A DNA stretch of 64,000 bases from Ailanthus altissimus (Eukaryota; Streptophyta; Magnoliopsida; Sapindales; Simaroubaceae). The stretch's first letter is position 1. Each line of letters opens with the position of its first letter. Below, one piece after another: positions 10,493 to 22,850 of the stretch. Location of the stretch: NCBI GenBank assembly GCA_946807835.1, contig OX327683.1, positions 5,771,001 to 5,835,000 on the forward strand, in the 5' to 3' direction. The translations under genes and the position numbers were made by a program. The notes under the pieces were generated by a model. The model was given only the letters and a program-made list of their open reading frames with translations. It was not told the DNA's origin and did not search any database.

Positions 10493-10646
10493 TTTATATA
10501 GAGGTAAGAGGGAGAGCGGTGATTGGTTGGTTCTACGAGACGCGGATTGAGGTTTTAGACCGTTGGATTTTTTAAGATTGAGATGGACAGGTAGGATTTT
10601 CTTTTAATTTCCCGCTTCTATTGCACACTAAAATAAAAGGGCGGGG
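10493..10646 (-). promoter_or_regulatory. Histone H2B promoter: TATA, CCAAT, octamer-like, E2F-like and GC sites
   Basis: On minus, upstream of the ATG: TATATAAA at 10493-10500; CCAAT (attgg on plus) at 10522-10526; cgcggatt at 10541-10548, one base off the plant histone octamer CGCGGATC; an exact E2F consensus tttcccgc at 10609-10616; and gggcgggg at 10639-10646. Octamer and E2F sites are associated with S-phase expression of plant histone genes. The motifs are seen; the regulation is inferred. Confidence 0.65.
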
Positions 10647-10679
10647 ATGGTTTTTTCCGTAGGATTCATAAAAAAAAAA

Positions 10680-12466
10680 TTAAAAAATTTTCGAAAATGG
10701 CCATCTTTTAATATATTATTGTTTTATAACCTCCTAAAACTTTTTTAATTTTTTATAGTTAAATAATCAAAATTTAAATTATTTTACCCCTAATCACATA
10801 TTCCTTCCACCATTGAGCTAGAATTAATTATTTTACTCGTGATTTTTAATGTTTTTAAATATACGCTTTCATTTTTTGTTAAAATAAACACATACGACAA
10901 TTATTTTATTTTATTTAAAATAAAATAATTTTTTTTAACTAATTAATTCTAAAAGTTAATATTTATTTTATGGTGTTTGAATTTTTCAAAATGATGAAAA
11001 TATATATCTATTACTTTTTTGTGTGTACATGTAGTGCTTGATAATACTCGATAAAACTTGTTAAGTACATGAAATGCCCCATAATATGCTTTGCTCCGAT
11101 AAATTTGTCAAGCGCAATCGAGTATTTACACAACATGCATTATCGAGCAATATTTTCAATGTTGCGTAAAAATACTCGATCAAGCATTTTCATGTGCTTG
11201 AAAATTTTTGTCTAACACCACTCACACACAAAAAATTATATTTTTTGTCTTATTTAACTATAAAACTCACATAATCGTAACTCAATTAATTTCATAAACT
11301 ACATTACACATAAATGAAAATTTTCATCCATATTAGATTAAAATAAACACTATAAAAAAGCACAAATTAACAAAGTAATAAGTTATAGACTTTAAAGAAA
11401 AATAAACAAAGTATTAGAAACTAACCTTATTTTAACTTGAATTGTAGGTTGTAATTTTTTTTTTATTGTAGATAATTAATCTTCTTAGTGTTTACTTTGG
11501 TTTAGATACATAAATACTCGGTTTTTTTTGTTTTGTTTTGTTTTGTTTTGCTTTAAATTTTATTTGATGTAAACATATAATGAAGTTTATTTATTATTAT
11601 TACTTAAGTTATTGGGTATAAGAATATTTTTGTCCTCATAATTTTAACTAAAATAATGATAATTAAGGGACTTGACTAAAATAATTAAAATCCTCATTTT
11701 TCGACTATTATTGGTAAGAATGACCTGCCCCATCACACCACCTTGCCTCATTAGGCAATAAATTTAATGTGGCAAATCCTCACTTTTTTAAAAAATAATT
11801 ATAGTAAAATTAATTTATAGAATCTATGACATAAACTTTCTAAGTTTTTGTTAAATTGATTGAAAGACCACCTCAATTTTAAAATAGCATAAAATACCTC
11901 CTTATATTAATATGTCATTTGTTTAATTGGTAGAATTTTATGTTGCCTTCCAAAGGGCTTCATTTTTATGTTTTTTGTTTTTTTTCAGTGCCAATTATTG
12001 TTGAATTTTTTTTTTCTCTTTTGTGGTTAGGATTGGCCATTACAAAACTTCAATCAAGGGCAAAATAACCACTAAACACTTTATTAATAAAAAATTTATT
12101 AAAACAAATGACAAATATTGACAAACGTGGACATTTTAGACTTTTAAAACCAAAGGAGTGTTTCAATCAATTTCGCAAAACTTTGGAATCCACATGTCAT
12201 AAACCATAATTTATATTAAAATTTTAATCATTCTTAATGCATTGTAATATCATTATAAATTAATGTAATAGCTCATTCACATAGTAATGTTTCATGCACT
12301 TCAAATAACCCATCAAATATAGATAAACAAAAGCTATCCAAGAAAAATGGAAAACAGATTATCACTACGCAAAATACATCTAATCGAAATTTCTTTACCG
12401 AAAATATTTTGATAAAAACAAAATGAAACAAAAAGGAACAGGGAAAATTGATATTTAAGTTGTTGC
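10680..12466. other. AT-rich intergenic DNA between H2B and eS25
   Basis: No gene is visible. A block at 11035-11210 contains actcgat/atcgagt in both orientations (near 11046, 11129, 11147, 11174) with tgcttgat-like ends, suggestive of a small degraded foldback element. The eS25 3' untranslated region lies at the right end. Confidence 0.4.
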
Positions 12467-14265
12467 CTAGGTGTTGGTGGCCCTAGTGTAAATCTGCTGG
12501 CTGGCATGTTCAGATATCATTCTAATTGATCCTCTGGCCATCAGATCCTTAATTGCTCGGCGTGCAAGTGAGCCACTGATCTGAAGAATGCAATGATACA
12601 AGAAAAATACCCCCATTAGTCAACCAAATTAAAATAATAATCACAATAAAAGAAGTATTGATTCTTCACATACTAGCAAGTCAACATTGTTTCAGAAGGT
12701 ATATGATAGAATCATTGGAAGTACTGAATCGCATAAACAAGATTCATCTACATTCAGACAAAAACTCAGAGATACAAGAACTAAACAAATAACAGTTTTC
12801 TGAAATATAGCTTGATTCTTAACCAAATGGTATTTTCTCAGGAATACCAAAAGTAAAAAGAAATGACCATCGTAGCATTAATCAGGGAAGAATGCTTACA
12901 ATTACACAAAGCCAAGCTACATCATTAAATTTATGACTAACTATAAGACACCCGTGCCAAAAACGTACATCTAATTTCAAATAGTATTATCTAATATACC
13001 CATGCATATTCACAAAAGCTATCTGCAACAATTTTAGAGACTAACTGAGGGAATATCTTCCATATGTAAAAGATATCCAATTTAATCAAATCTCAGAGTA
13101 TATTCATAATTTTAGTTATGACTAAACATGTGATGTCTCAGCAGTACAGGTAGTTGTCAACTGCAAATTTTCCAAATTAAAATCATTGCATAAAGAGAAT
13201 ATAAAACTAAAAGACTTGAAGATTTCAAAGTCTCAATTATTTAAAATTAGATAATACAAACACTTCAAGGACAATTTTTATATATAACCAGGGAAACAAT
13301 AAAACTGATAATGTATTCATATCTTGCATCTCAATTATTATTTCTGTCATAAGTACAAATTAAAATAAACCATAATAAAAAGAATTTTAGAAAAAATATG
13401 TTTAGCAAGGAAAGAGGTAGTTGAAGAGAACATACCCTCAATCTGTCAGACAAGATAGAAGGAGTGATAAGCTTGTATTTGGGAACTTCAGAAAGAAGCT
13501 TGTCATAAGTTGCCTGATCAAACAAAACCATGTTGTTCACTTTCTCCTTTTGCTTTCCTTTGCTCCATTTCTACACATCAAACAATAACATCAACATCAC
13601 TGATCTGAAAAAAAATCATAATGTAATGCCAAATATACTTCACATTAAGATCAACACAACTTCAAAAAGAAATATAAACCATTGCCCTTTTGCGAGCCCA
13701 ACACAGAAAGGCACCTATGCACTTTTTAGTGTGCTTTAATACAAACAAAAGATCTAGAAAGCACTTATCAAGTGCTTCTCCAGAGACAGAACCCTTCCAT
13801 CAGTTCCAATCAAACTATAGAATTTAGACAATAAAGCAAAGCTTTCAAAAATTTGCAATCGCTTTTAACGGCAGCAAAAGTACTCCGAAAATAACCCTAA
13901 GCACTGCAAAAAAATTAATGAAACACTAAGGAAACGCTACCCCTGAACAATTTTGCAACGACTCTACTAAATTTTCCATACGAGTTATTGAACTAATAAC
14001 TAACATTGTTAATCAAGGTTATAAAATACAATTTTTTTCAACAAAATAAAAATAAAACCTAGTGGGGTTACCTTCTTCTTCTGTTTGCCGCCTGATTTCG
14101 CTGGCTTCGATGACGGCGGTGGAGCCTTCTCCTTCTTCGGCGCCTACAACAAATGTCCAAAAAAAATCATTAAAAGACAGAGAACAAGAAAGATAATTTT
14201 TAAAAACTTTCCCAAATTAAACATCAAAGGAATAAGTAGTAATCATTGCGTTTTCTGGGTACCAT
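12467..14265 (-). CDS. RPS25: Cytosolic 40S ribosomal protein eS25 (RPS25), four exons
   Basis: Exons on minus are 14263-14265, 14072-14143, 13436-13570 and 12467-12580, all with GT..AG introns, joining to 107 residues. Exon 1 contributes only the start codon: CTA ATG is followed directly by gtaccc. Exon 2 gives a basic Ala/Pro/Lys N-terminus; exon 3 contains [18 protein letters not shown] and the winged-helix start; exon 4 contains [16 protein letters not shown] and ends in YTRATNT. The order and length match plant eS25 (about 108 residues), a small-subunit protein near the ribosomal E site, also involved in some internal-entry initiation. The reading frame is uninterrupted across every junction. 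An intron right after the ATG is common in plant ribosomal protein genes. A relic of exon 4 lies at 9725-9800. Confidence 0.95.
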
Positions 14266-14290
14266 TAGATATGACGATTGAGTTCTTGTG

Positions 14291-14441
14291 TTAGGGTTTT
14301 GGGTTAAAAAATATCAAGAGCAGTGAGTTACAGAGATTTTATATACAGAGTACAAAAATATTAGGGTTTTTGGATGAGTGCTTTCTTTGGGGGCCCAAGT
14401 GAGAGTGTTTGGATCCATTACTCAATTTTATGGGCTGGGCC
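14291..14441 (-). promoter_or_regulatory. eS25 promoter: two telo boxes, TATA, site II elements
   Basis: On minus, upstream of the ATG: telo boxes AAACCCTAA at 14291-14299 and 14361-14369 (ttagggttt on plus); a TATATAAAA at 14337-14345; and overlapping tgggct/tgggcc (site II type) at 14431-14441. The telo box plus site II pair is characteristic of plant ribosomal protein and other growth-linked genes. Confidence 0.75.
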
Positions 14442-14639
14442 AGTTTGTAAACTTTTTCGCTTTTTTAAAGAATTGCAATAAATTTATTGATATTTACAAT
14501 TAGTTATTAAAACTTACAACAATGATATCATTAATGTCTTACTTTTTTCTTTTTTAAAGAAAGAAGGTCTCCGTTAATGTCTCTCATCAAAGATGTGGTG
14601 TTTGGGCTTCTAAGAAGAAGATGAAAAAGAAATTGAGTA

Positions 14640-15760
14640 ATGATTAAGGGGATTTAGAGACCTTCGATAAGCTGGATGGCTTGAAGTATAACCTTTCCCA
14701 TATGATCGAGGAGGTTTTGAAGGCACATCGAATAATGTACAAGATACCTAGCTCTTTAGAGTTCCATACCTTAGGGAACTTGCCAGTGAACCTTCTACAA
14801 GCGAGGTCACATTACACCTTATCTTTTTTAAGTTAAAGTTGAGGCTGCCCATACAACTATATTTTGTTTGAATGTTGGGGTAATTGAACCTTCACCCCTC
14901 TTAAGTAAATCTGAATGGTTGAAGGATAATTTATGGGCTATATATGATGTGGATGAGATTAGGATAATCTAAGCCCACCTTTCAAGACCTTTAATAGTTA
15001 AGTCCAAGCGAATTTTGATAAAAACAAGAGGTTCCACTACCTTATAAGATATAAGGGTTATGTAACTTTAATCAATGGTTTACTATTAAATAACAAGGAT
15101 TATAAGAACCTCTAGTTCTTTGTTATAGGAATGAGAGATATGCCCCTTAGATGTTAGAGGGTTATAGCTACCCTTAAGGTTTTAGTACTCGACCTCAAAT
15201 TTTAACTTCTTTTGTATCAACCTTGAAACTTCATAAGAGTAATTTGTGCATGCAAACACTGATCTTCTCTATTGATACTAAAATTCTTACTAATTTTGTT
15301 TTCCTTTGCTTATCTTTCTTTGCAAACTGCTTTCATTATTGCTCAGTATCGATATGGTATATTAGGCACATTTAAGAATGGGTATAAACTCAAGAATGAT
15401 GGGGTGGAGATCTCTCACCTTAAGGAGACTATAAACAAAGTAATTAGAAGAGATGAGAAATTTATGAGATGGGTGGAGGAGATCGAGCTGAAGGTTGTTA
15501 TGGTAGAGAGCCAAATGGCTACGACACAAAGGGCCAACAAGATCCTCAAGGGAAGGGTAACCACAATAGAGGCCTCTATGGATACCATAAGCATGTAGAA
15601 TGCTCAATCGATTGAAAAGGTGACCGAGCTTGAAAAGGATATGGAGAACGCCAAGGCCTTGAAGGGAAATATGGTTGCTGACTCATGGTATGAGGGGATC
15701 ACCTTAGGGTTTGACCACTTCATGAGCTATTCAAGCAACACTATTAACCTATCGATTTAA
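14640..15760 (+). pseudogene. Degraded gag-like retrotransposon protein remnant with coiled coil
   Basis: Plus-strand coding-like text broken by stops runs through this stretch, including 'FFVIGMRDMPLRCWRVIATLK' near 15116-15180. An open stretch at 15272-15598 has 'LKETINKVIRRDEKFMRWVEEIELK', a charged heptad pattern likely to form a coiled coil, continuing past a TAG at 15596 as KVTELEKDMENAKALKG. This style (globular N-part, then coiled coil) resembles the gag-like 'putative plant transposon protein' family of gypsy-type elements. Recognition is from overall pattern only; there is no pol downstream. Confidence 0.35.
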
Positions 15761-16400
15761 AGTGGTTAGATGAGGAGCAATTGTTGTCAAGAGAGAGCTC
15801 TTTGTTCTCACTCTTGTGATTGTAGACTTGAAGGGTATGATGAATGAGTCATCAAGTGCTAGTATTTAGGATCCTTTAACTGAAGAAGCGATACCCTCTC
15901 CTACCCTCATGACGCTACTTCGATTGAAGCTGTTATCCTTTTCAAGGTTCTTGTTAATGAGGAGAATGTCAGAGCCTAACTATCTCCCTCTACTGTTGAC
16001 TAAGAAATGATTGATGAAAATGCCCTTCTATTGCCATGACAATTGATCTCTTTTTTTAGTAGGTAAAGAAGCCTATTTGAATTGTTGTAATGAATATTTT
16101 TACTATTTGAATTTATTTCCTTTTATTGGCAATATTAAGCCAAAGGCTTTGAATGCAAGAAGGGCTTGTTTGGGAATAAAAATGATAATAAATAATTATA
16201 ACATAATTTAGTGAAAGTATTTTTAAGTATAGAACATTTAATCACCACTCAAACCCTTGGAGAAATGTTCAAAATAAATCAAACGTATGAGCTCTTAAAT
16301 AGAAGAATGAGTCGACTAGACAACAGTATTAAAACTTTGTGAAAATTTTACCAAGCTTGGAAGACTTGATTACAATATAATCTCTTATAGGGGCGTAAAA
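15760..16400. other. No recognised gene
   Basis: Probably 3' debris of the preceding gag-like remnant; the sequence becomes AT-rich and non-coding. Confidence 0.35.
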
Positions 16401-17710
16401 ATACTATTATTATTTGTACCCAACTTTCGTATTTTACTCATAAATCATAAATATTTGGTTATTTAATTGTGGTTTTTGATCATAAATAGATGCACAATGA
16501 AAAATGTGACGCATAGGAACAAACGAGAGGTGAATCCGACGTCAAACAAAAAAGTTACACCCAAAATACGAAAGTAGCGCAATAAGTGTTGGGTGCCGCG
16601 GCGCCAAGAGCTGGACGCCACAGCGCCTAGATCAACGAGTAAGCGCCGTGGCGCTCGCGGCGGTGAACAGTATCAGAAAACAGTATTTTGCTATAGTAAC
16701 TCGTAAATAGTATTTTGAAGACAAAAACCTATAAATAGAAAGCCAAAAACCCTAAGGGAGAGAGGAGGAGCAAAAGAGAGAAAAGAGGCCAAAACTTAGA
16801 GAGAGAATTCACAACACAAATCAAAGATCAAAGCCAAATATTGAAGAACCAAGATCAAGATTCAAGCTTCAAGTCAAGATTGAGGGAGAAGCACATCAAG
16901 GAGTCACTTTGATTAGTTTTTCTTCTCTTTCTTTATCATTATACTCTTGTTCTTGTTGATCTTTATGAATTGGCTTGATACTTTTGGTTTTGTGATGGGT
17001 TAATTTTTTCATCTAGGGTTAGACTATGTGAACCTAGTATAGATTTGGATTGTGTTAATTTTAGTTTATGAACTTGATAAATTCAATTGATTCATTCTAT
17101 CTTATATTTAATACTTTCATTATACTTGATTAATATTATGAATGATTGAGGAACCATGATGAACTCGATGGATGGATTCATGTGTTTAGTCTAGGATAGT
17201 TTGATGCATGATCATAGGGTAACAACTATGAGTTCTATCTATGATAGACATATACCTAGGTGGCATGTATAATTTAGACTTGATCTTAATGAATTACATT
17301 CTGATTTGATTACCATAGACATATAGGTGATTGTTAGAATACGTAATATAGTCACTTGACCATCGACAAAGGCTTGTGATGAGATTAGTGTCTAAGCCAA
17401 TCAATTGGTATTAAGGGATTAACTAAGTGGTTTATGAATCCAATAAAATACTAGGGGATGAGTCAAAGCCCTAGATTATCTTTATTTGTGAATTATACTC
17501 TTTACTTTTGTTTAGTTAATTGAGAGAACTAGATTAGTTACATAAATTCCAGATTTTGGTTTTCTGAATAAAAGTTAAGTAGGTATAATTTTAGTACTTG
17601 ATTTATAGAATTAGATTATATAGTCCATGTGGGATCGATATCTGAACTTAAAATCTTATATTACTTGATACGATAGCATGCACTTGCGCTTAACTACTAT
17701 AACACACCAA
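16400..17710 (+). repeat. Probable LTR (or LTR plus leader) of a gypsy-type retrotransposon, isolated
   Basis: The block has the texture of a plant gypsy LTR. There is a GC-rich CpG segment (16590-16670, with ccgcggcgcc and gcgccgtggcgc), then ctataaatagaaagcc (TATA-like) at 16730 and an AGAGAGAGGAGG-rich transcript start. A long T/A-rich middle follows, then an end with tgtgggatcgatatctgaac and gatagcatgcacttgcgc. Such 'gtgggatcgatat..tgcact' endings are familiar from Athila/Tat-type LTRs. I could not find matching target duplications or a second LTR, so the ends are approximate. Confidence 0.4.
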
Positions 17711-18925
17711 TCAATCTCTTAGGTAAATAAGGTGAAATAATGTAGCTGAATTTTTAAGTATGTAAACATAACTTAGTGGAAAAAATACTGTGAATTAGTT
17801 AGTATGGTGACCCCTCAATGAGGGAAGAACGTGATAATTAAGTACCCAAACACTAATGACAATTACTCAACCAAAAAGAATATTGATCTCTAATCAAAGA
17901 CCGAATAGCTCAATAATAAATTCCTTAGCCTACTATTGTACATTTGAAAGCTTGAAATATAAAATTTGTGGGGCCTTTTTGCTTGTCTGATTGCTTTCAC
18001 AGATGAATCTCGATTTACTCTTATGGCCAAAGTCACTGCATTCTTTGAGACTCTCAATTTCTCTATTTTCGTATAAAGCTCTCCTATATCTTTCAAGATG
18101 AAATCTCTTATGTCTTCTCCATTTATATTTTTTAACCTCCTAGGGTCCCTTCTTTCCTAACTTCTTAATGTATAATTGCATCTTTTTTTTAGAGCTTGAA
18201 CATACTAGATCTCGTCCTATGACTAATCATCTTTTGGATTGTCATTCAATTCATCATATCTTTCTATGAAAGTTAACTTGTCCTTCGACTCTTAGTTTTC
18301 TTTCCTCATTTTCTCTAACTATTTTACTATCTGACTTAAAATGTTCATCATCTTTGGGGGAATCTGGCTTCCTAGTGCTGTCAAATCTAAACTGTTATTT
18401 TCCCATCTTTAAGTGTTGCTTAAGTTTATTCTATAGTTGTACATCTTCTTCAGTAACAATTTGATAAATTAAGGAACTTTTTACTTAATTTAGTTGTCGT
18501 CACACAAATAATGCCACTAAAATTCCCTGGTACAAATTTTATGAGAGATTATCTCGTAACCCTTGTACATTTTTTACAATTATAAAAAGACCACCCCCTC
18601 ATCATCCTAAAAAAAAATGTACTCCAACAATAAAATCAATAATTGTAGCACAAAATGATGCGCGTGCGTGGAAGTAGATTTTGATGTAAAAATAAACAAG
18701 GTTGTTGATTTTTGTATGTTTAGATTGATTTTGCTCTCTTAAGTTGTTCTTAGAATTCTATGCGCCAGAAAATCCCTTTGTTATACAAATTCGTGGTTGG
18801 CTTTTTATAAGAGCTGAGATTTAAGAAGTTATTACTGAATAATTATGGTAATAACTCTATAGATTTTAATTACAAATGCTATTTATTCTTGAATTAAATG
18901 TGTTGCTAACGATAATTTATGTTAT
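17710..18925. other. Unassigned region with a short coiled-coil-like open stretch on minus
   Basis: Minus 17890-18096 reads MKDIGELYTKIEKLRVSKN and onward, a charged stretch that could be a decayed gag-like coiled coil. Nothing else is recognisable. Confidence 0.25.
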
Positions 18926-19462
18926 TAGAATTAAATTCTTTATTAAAAACATATTTTGCCTATTTCAATTATGCAAAAACAATAGTTAATGTACAATAAT
19001 TAGAATAAAAATTGAGTTCTTAACCGTTTCCACTTCTTATAGTATCCCCAACCCATTTTCAATTGTTGCATTATAAATATATTTAAGATGTCAATTTTTC
19101 TTTTACTATTTACATTATCTTTGATTATCTTAATTTTGTTGATAACAATATAATTTTTTTTCAAGAAAATTGTAATAAATTTTCTTGAATTATATTATCG
19201 AAATTAAATCTTTATTAAAAACATGTTATACCTGTTCCAATTATGCAAAGATAATACTTAATGCATAATAATTAAAATAAAAGTTGAGTTCCAAACTATT
19301 CTTACCTTCTTTCTTATAGCGTCCACAACTCATTTTAAATAGTTATATCATATAAAAAGATATAAGATGTCAAAATGTTTTTACTATTTATATTATCTTG
19401 GATTATTATAATTTTTTAGAACAATATAAAATTATTTTTTTCCAAGAAAATTGTAATAAATT
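18925..19462 (+). repeat. Diverged direct tandem duplication, about 272-280 bp unit
   Basis: Copy 1 (about 18925-19185) and copy 2 (about 19200-19462) share in the same order: ttaaattctttattaaaaacat, caattatgcaaa, aataaaagttgagttc-like text, a cttatag..ccaac..cattt block, aagatgtcaa, and tcaagaaaattgtaataaat. They differ by many substitutions and small indels, so the duplication is old. No coding potential is seen. Confidence 0.7.
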
Positions 19463-20404
19463 AGAAAGAAGTTAAAAAAAATCTCTAGAGAGAAATTGAA
19501 GAAAATGTCTTACTTAAAAATAAAAAGCTCCTAAACTATTATGGTTCAAAATTATATTTATATTTTGAAGTTTATGTTTTTTTTAAAGATATTCATATTT
19601 ATTTTTAAAAAATCTACATCACTAAAAAAAATAAGAAAACAATAATTAACTTAAACTATATTACTTTGTTTTTAACACATTTGAAATGTATAAATAAGTT
19701 GATTAGGTCTACAACCACCAAAACTCAAACAAAATATTTTTATTTTTGTTATTTTGCACGTCGGATCTGCCTTTTGCAAATGAGACGTGTATAATATTTG
19801 TCTCCAAAGTGAAAATGTAATACAGTTTTCTATTTTTATTCAAACAAATAGCAAAATGAGATAAAACTCGTTTTCTTCAAAAGCATATCTCAGCCAAATA
19901 TTAAGTCTACCAAACGTGTTTTTATGAATTTTCCTTCTTGAAAAACGCAAAACACAGACTTACAAACAATAATGACACATATATATAATTTTTTTTAAAA
20001 AAATAATGCACACTTTTTAAATTTTATCTCAAAATTTTTATTTTAAATTATGTATTAAACTATCATTAAATAATAAAATTATGTAATAATAATTTTGAAC
20101 GTTGTACTACTTTACTACTAATAATTATGTAATATATTAATTTAAATAAATTTAAATTAATATTTAAAAAATGTAGTATTACTCTTTTTTAAAAAAAATT
20201 TGTAAGTATTTTTTTTTTGTAAATTAGTTTTTTTAAAAATATATTTCACCCATAAATTCATAATATTAATATTGGAATAGACACTATGTCAAAATTCAAA
20301 TGAGAAATTGAATTCATTGCATTGATTTTGAGTTTAGGATGGGTTATATGCAAAAAGGAGCGATTCAAAAGGATACTCAAATGAAAATGATGATTGTTGT
20401 GGAT

Positions 20405-20638
20405 GGTGATTGCAAAGTATGGTGGATTATTATAATCTTAAATATTATTTTGATTAATAGTGAGTATGGTTCAGTTTTAGCCAAAATGAACCGGTTCATT
20501 ATTTTTTTATTCTTTTTTCATGGTGATTGCAAAGTATGGTGGATTATTATAATCTTAAATATTATGTTGATTAATAGTGAGTATGGTTCAGTTTTAGTCA
20601 AAATGAACCGGTTCATTATTTTTTTATTCTTTTTTCAT
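20405..20638 (+). repeat. Recent 117-bp perfect-length tandem duplication
   Basis: ggtgattgcaaagtatggtg begins at 20405 and again at 20522. The two 117-bp copies differ at only a few positions. Because 117 is a multiple of three, an open frame (20339-20683) runs through both copies, but its composition is low-complexity and it is probably not a gene. Confidence 0.85.
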
Positions 20639-20816
20639 GAAAGAATTAAAAAAAAATCAAATCTCTTAAAGTATTTGAATTAAACTGAATTTTTTTTTTA
20701 AATTCGGTCGAATTTAATTTTTTTTCAGCTTTGGACCAATTGGACCACTTTAATATTGTGAGTTTCATCGGTTTTTAATTAATTTTAAGTAGTTAATCTC
20801 TAATCATAGATGATAG

Positions 20817-21855
20817 TGTTAGATATATAATATTATATATATCCTTAAAGTAATTTATTTGATTAATGAAAGTTTATTTATACATATGATTGAATGTACA
20901 TTAATGAGTTCATATTTATAAAATATGTGATTTATGTATTAAGCATATAATGTTAATACAGAGGGTATAGATCACAAATTTTTTATAAATTAAATATAGT
21001 CTATAATCATTAATAAAAAAGAGCATTTCATTATATAAAATTATAGTTTTTCTACTTCTTATAGTGGATGATTTATCTTGATTATTGAAGTAAAAACTTC
21101 GAGTAGAAAATTAGTGTATATGTTACAACGAACGGAATTATTGTGAATTTTGATCAGGTTAATTAAATATCATTGATCTTAATTCACAAAAGCTGTAATA
21201 AGCTTGATTGATTTTAATCCTGAGCAAATAATGAACTTACATTTATGCATTATATCTTTTAAGTTACAGTGAGATTCATATAAACGGTTAAAACTTCAAT
21301 GTCTTGGAGATATAATTTTATGGATCGTAGGAACATATATTTATAAGATGAAATTTAATAAATAATGTCTACCTAAACTGTTTGTAGTATTTATCATTTG
21401 AATCTGTGGTCATAGTTTATTCAATAAATTATTTATTAAATAATAATATTTATTTATAAATTTATGTACAAATATAGACATATTAAAAGTGATCATTAAT
21501 GCATTCAGTGGCTTAGGAGCAAAAAAATAATTAAAGAGGTGAGACTTTTTTTTTATGGCCTAACTTTAATTAGATGGTCAATTAAGTAATTATTATTGGT
21601 TTAAAGACCAAACATAATTTAATTAAATAGAGTTTTAATTAAATATAATTTTACTTAATACTATGGGTTATTAGAGTGCAACCCTTGATTTTTAGTGGAA
21701 TAGTCTGGGGTTAACTTAGAAGGGTGTGTCATAAGATGATTAAGACTAGACCTTTTAAGTTTGAGTTAAAAAGTCCATGAGTCTTGCAGTCCTTCTACTA
21801 GCTCAAATTCTAATTTTCTAATCTTAATATAATTCTAAATATGAAAGGAAAATTC

Positions 21856-21886
<31 letters not shown>

Positions 21887-22182
21887 GTATAGAGTGTAAA
21901 TTTTTGTACAACAACTATAACTAGAATAAATTTTTTACGTAAGAAAGAAAAAGAGTTTGGTTAGTACCATTCTTTCAGAATTAGATATTTGTGATTTTAA
22001 AAATTAAAAAAAATTTACGTTCTCACACACGTTGAATTTGAAGATTAAGAATAATAAAACAAATTACAGCTAATACAAGATTTATTAAAATAAAAAAATT
22101 GAGATAATCTTCTCTATATATATATATAATTATAAATAAAATAATCTAACATCCGCTATATTTATTTTATTTACTACCAACA
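20817..22182 (-). mobile_element. Solo LTR of the TGTTGGTTGG family, inverted copy
   Basis: The plus strand starts TGTTAGATATA (20817) and ends ACTACCAACA (22182), the reverse complement of the three solo LTRs at 38702, 43841 and 47865. Shared internal landmarks, inverted, include taaagtaatttatt, the tacagagggtatagatcaca block, tataaaattatagtttttctacttcttatag, gaagtaaaaacttcgagtagaaa and the hairpin-like aaataataatatttatttataaattt. It is 1366 bp and more diverged than the others. Flanking 5-mers (gatag, ataaa) do not match, so the insertion is old or rearranged. An (AT)13 run at 21856-21881 is an expansion inside it. Confidence 0.75.
21856..21881. repeat. (AT)n microsatellite
   Basis: Thirteen uninterrupted AT dinucleotides inside the inverted solo LTR. 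Confidence 0.9.
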
Positions 22183-22384
22183 ATAAAAATTAGAATGAAG
22201 GATTAGTCAATTGCAAGAGTTGCATCATTTATTAATATATATATATACTAAACATCAATAAATGTTAAAAAGAAAACATCTGATATTTTTCATCTGATAT
22301 TTTTGTCATTAACACAACCAAAAGTTTCCTTTAAAAAAAAAGAAAAAGAAATATAAATGAGATAGATTTGTCAAAAAAAGTTAA

Positions 22385-22850
22385 CCTGGAAGAGAAGTGG
22401 GCAAGTGAGAGACAATCTTATCAATGATTTCTCCTCCACCACTTTGTGTTTTCACTTCCTCATTTTCTTCATCAACAACATCACTTCATACCATTTGCTC
22501 TTAATCATCATTCTTCTCAGTTTTTGTCATTGCTTGATGATGATGATCATCAACATCACTTTAATGAAAGAAGTTAGATATGGCATTCTTAATGAATCCT
22601 TCACCACCTATCATGAATACCATGAAGATTAATATTACCACTTGTTGTTACTCTAAACTAGATCCCAAATTTTCACTTGTCACCATTATCATTGCTCTCA
22701 AAAGCTTCAATCTTCTTCTGATCATCATTAACAACAACAACAACAACATCCCATCTCCATCTCTTGCTTTACGGCTCAAAGAGAGACCAAATTGTGAAGA
22801 AGATGATCTAGAAGCCCATTTGAGAGAAGACAGAGTTTGAGAATGAATTT
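22385..22850 (+). other. Less AT-rich stretch with two short overlapping open frames, unrecognised
   Basis: Open stretches of 75 and 86 codons overlap here (22405-22632 and 22580-22840). Both contain runs of Ile/Leu and of Asn from simple repeats (aacaacaacaacaacaac). No signal peptide, domain or splice model is convincing. It may be a transcribed untranslated or decayed segment. Confidence 0.25.

Noticed and set aside
16400..17710. Exact TG..CA ends for the LTR-like block
   Set aside because: Several TG and CA choices exist and none gives a 5-bp target duplication, so exact boundaries are not claimed.
20339..20683. A 114-residue protein gene
   Set aside because: The frame exists only because a 117-bp unit is duplicated; the translation is Ile/Phe-rich low-complexity without a recognisable start context or domain.
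22405..22840. Small secreted peptide gene
   Set aside because: A hydrophobic N-terminal stretch exists, but there is no conserved peptide motif, the frames overlap, and the Asn run comes from a simple repeat.
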